This document shows positions 6,138 to 7,294 of a DNA stretch of 7,294 nucleotides, piece by piece. Under the pieces are notes generated by a model. The model made no database searches. It was not told the DNA's origin and saw nothing but the letters and a program-made list of their open reading frames with translations. The translations under genes were made by a program, and so were the position numbers. The DNA lies in contig URUZ01000318.1 of the NCBI GenBank assembly GCA_900551225.1, positions 1-7,294 of the forward strand. The letters run 5' to 3'. The stretch's first letter is position 1; every line of letters begins with the position of its first letter. The DNA comes from an uncultured Clostridium sp. (GTDB taxonomy: Bacteria; Bacillota; Clostridia; Lachnospirales; Lachnospiraceae).

Positions 6138-7079
6138 ATGTCAAGAATTGTAATTGCCCTTGGGGGAAATGCCCTGGGCAACTCACCCAAGGAGCAGCAG
6201 GAGCGGATTGAGAATGCTGCCCCGGCGCTGATCGGCCTGATCAAGCAGGGCCATGAGATCATCATCAGCCATGGAAACGGGCCCCAGGTGGGCATGATCC
6301 GCCAGGCCTTTGACACGGCCAGCGCGGTAAATGACAAGGTTCCTGCCTTTGACCTGCCGGAGTGCACGGCCATGAGCCAGGGATATATCGGATTCCATCT
6401 TCAGAAGGGGATCAAGAAAGAACTGCGCCGCGAGGGCATGCCATGGCATGTGGCCACTGTTGTGACCCAGATCGTGGTGGATCAGAACGACCCCGCATTT
6501 TTAAATCCCACCAAGCCCATAGGAAGCTTCTATTCTGAGGAGGAGGCGAAGAAAATGATGGAGGAGAACCCCATGCTCCACATGAAGGAGGATGCAGGCA
6601 GAGGCTACCGCCAGATGGTGGCTTCCCCCAAGCCTGTGGACATCGCGGAGCGGGACTCCATTCTGAACCTGCTGGATCATGAATTCATCGTCATCGCCTG
6701 CGGAGGCGGAGGCATCCCTGTGGTGTTGGATGAGAACGGGGACTATGCCAGCGTACCTGCCGTCATAGACAAAGACTTCGCTTCCGCCAAGCTGGCGGAG
6801 CTGGTTAATGCGGACTATCTCTTCATTCTCACCGCAGTGGACCGGGTGGCTGTCAACTACGGCAAGCCGGACCAGAAGGAGCTGGTGCACATCACGGTGG
6901 ATGAGGCAAAACGCCTGTGTGAGGAAGGCCATTTCGCACCTGGCAGCATGCTTCCCAAGGTGGAGGCAGCCATGGAATTCGCCGGCAGCAAAGAGGGGAG
7001 AAACGCGGTGATCGCGTCCCTGGAGAAGGCTCCGCTGGCAATGATCGGGGAGAGCGGGACCAGGATTACGCTTTCTTAA
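6138..7079 (+). CDS. aguC: Carbamate kinase of the agmatine pathway
   Basis: This cytosolic kinase transfers the phosphate of carbamoyl phosphate to ADP, giving ATP and carbamate, which decays to ammonia and CO2. It is the energy-yielding step of the pathway. The 313-residue protein has the usual family length and motifs: GGNAL (9-13), SHGNGPQVG (44-52), PTKPIG around Lys126, the glycine-rich CGGGGIPV (188-195), VIDKDFASAKLA (209-220) with Lys212 and Asp213, and GSMLPKVEAA (269-278) with Lys274. Lys126, Lys212 and Lys274 match the phosphate-binding lysines known in the enterococcal enzyme. The protein begins MSRIVIALGGNALG, which fits carbamate kinases exactly and supports the ATG start over the upstream GTG. 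It could equally serve arginine deiminase in another setting, but no arcA or arcB is present here. No clear terminator follows the stop codon. Confidence 0.96.
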   Translation: MSRIVIALGGNALGNSPKEQQERIENAAPALIGLIKQGHEIIISHGNGPQVGMIRQAFDTASAVNDKVPAFDLPECTAMSQGYIGFHLQKGIKKELRREGMPWHVATVVTQIVVDQNDPAFLNPTKPIGSFYSEEEAKKMMEENPMLHMKEDAGRGYRQMVASPKPVDIAERDSILNLLDHEFIVIACGGGGIPVVLDENGDYASVPAVIDKDFASAKLAELVNADYLFILTAVDRVAVNYGKPDQKELVHITVDEAKRLCEEGHFAPGSMLPKVEAAMEFAGSKEGRNAVIASLEKAPLAMIGESGTRITLS

Positions 7080-7106
7080 GCAGTGCAGATAAAAGGGTGA
7101 AGTTAA

Positions 7107-7294
7107 GGGGCTGTCGCACTAAGTAATTAGTGGTTCTTTACTGAATTTTGGGTAGATGGGATTTAGGCGTGGAAAGGTACGCGGACGTTGGCTGGGGTGT
7201 TGGCCGCGAAAAGAAGAAGGTTGGGGCTGGGAGGACAGCGGAGGGGCCGGCTCCTGGTTACGGAGAGCGTGTCTCTAAGGCCCTGATGATTTGC
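7107..7294. other. Non-coding tail with a possible insertion-sequence end
   Basis: GGGGCTGTCGCACTAA (7107-7122) resembles the terminal inverted repeats of IS1182-like elements, which often begin GGGGCTGTC. It overlaps a perfect small palindrome, CACTAA-GTAA-TTAGTG (7117-7132). The rest is strikingly G-rich on the + strand and has no recognisable gene; an ATG at 7157 opens only a short frame with no family resemblance. The matching far end and any transposase would lie outside the window, so the call rests on recollection of the end motif. The remaining spacer 7080-7106 shows no hairpin terminator. Confidence 0.3.

Overview
The window carries a complete agmatine deiminase (AgDI) fermentation locus in the order aguR (divergent) – aguB – aguD – aguA – aguC, preceded by an unrelated-looking TetR-family regulator. 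The high-GC coding regions, strong Gram-positive ribosome binding sites (GGAGG type), sigma-A-like promoters and protein character suggest a GC-rich Bacillota, most likely a gut Lachnospiraceae of the Enterocloster/Clostridium clostridioforme type. This placement is inference from style, not from a marker gene.

Layout. Positions 1-112 hold a near-consensus promoter with an inverted repeat across its -35 box, reading into the TetR-family gene (113-745, +). Positions 746-943 are AT-rich and contain one weak terminator candidate. A strong, probably bidirectional hairpin at 931-966 ends both the tetR and the convergent aguR transcripts. The aguR-like gene (944-2119, -) encodes a seven-helix membrane protein joined by a long Ala/Gly/Pro linker to a C-terminal LuxR-type DNA-binding domain. 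The 368-base divergent region 2120-2487 carries the aguR promoter, a probable activator-dependent aguB promoter with helically phased GTTTAG repeats, and a GC-rich, highly foldable leader with an 18-codon Arg-rich mini-ORF. Then come aguB (2488-3504), aguD (3532-4935), aguA (4972-6063) and aguC (6138-7079), all on + with 27 to 74 base gaps. The last 215 bases hold no recognisable gene and begin with a sequence that resembles an insertion-sequence end.

How the genes work together. AguD exchanges external agmatine for internal putrescine. AguA deiminates agmatine to N-carbamoylputrescine and ammonia. AguB phosphorolyses carbamoylputrescine to putrescine and carbamoyl phosphate. AguC uses carbamoyl phosphate to make ATP from ADP, releasing ammonia and CO2. 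The net result is one ATP per agmatine, plus alkalinisation. The membrane LuxR protein is the expected agmatine-responsive activator of the operon. The enzymes are a known system. The less familiar parts are the expanded linker in the regulator and the structured leader ahead of aguB.
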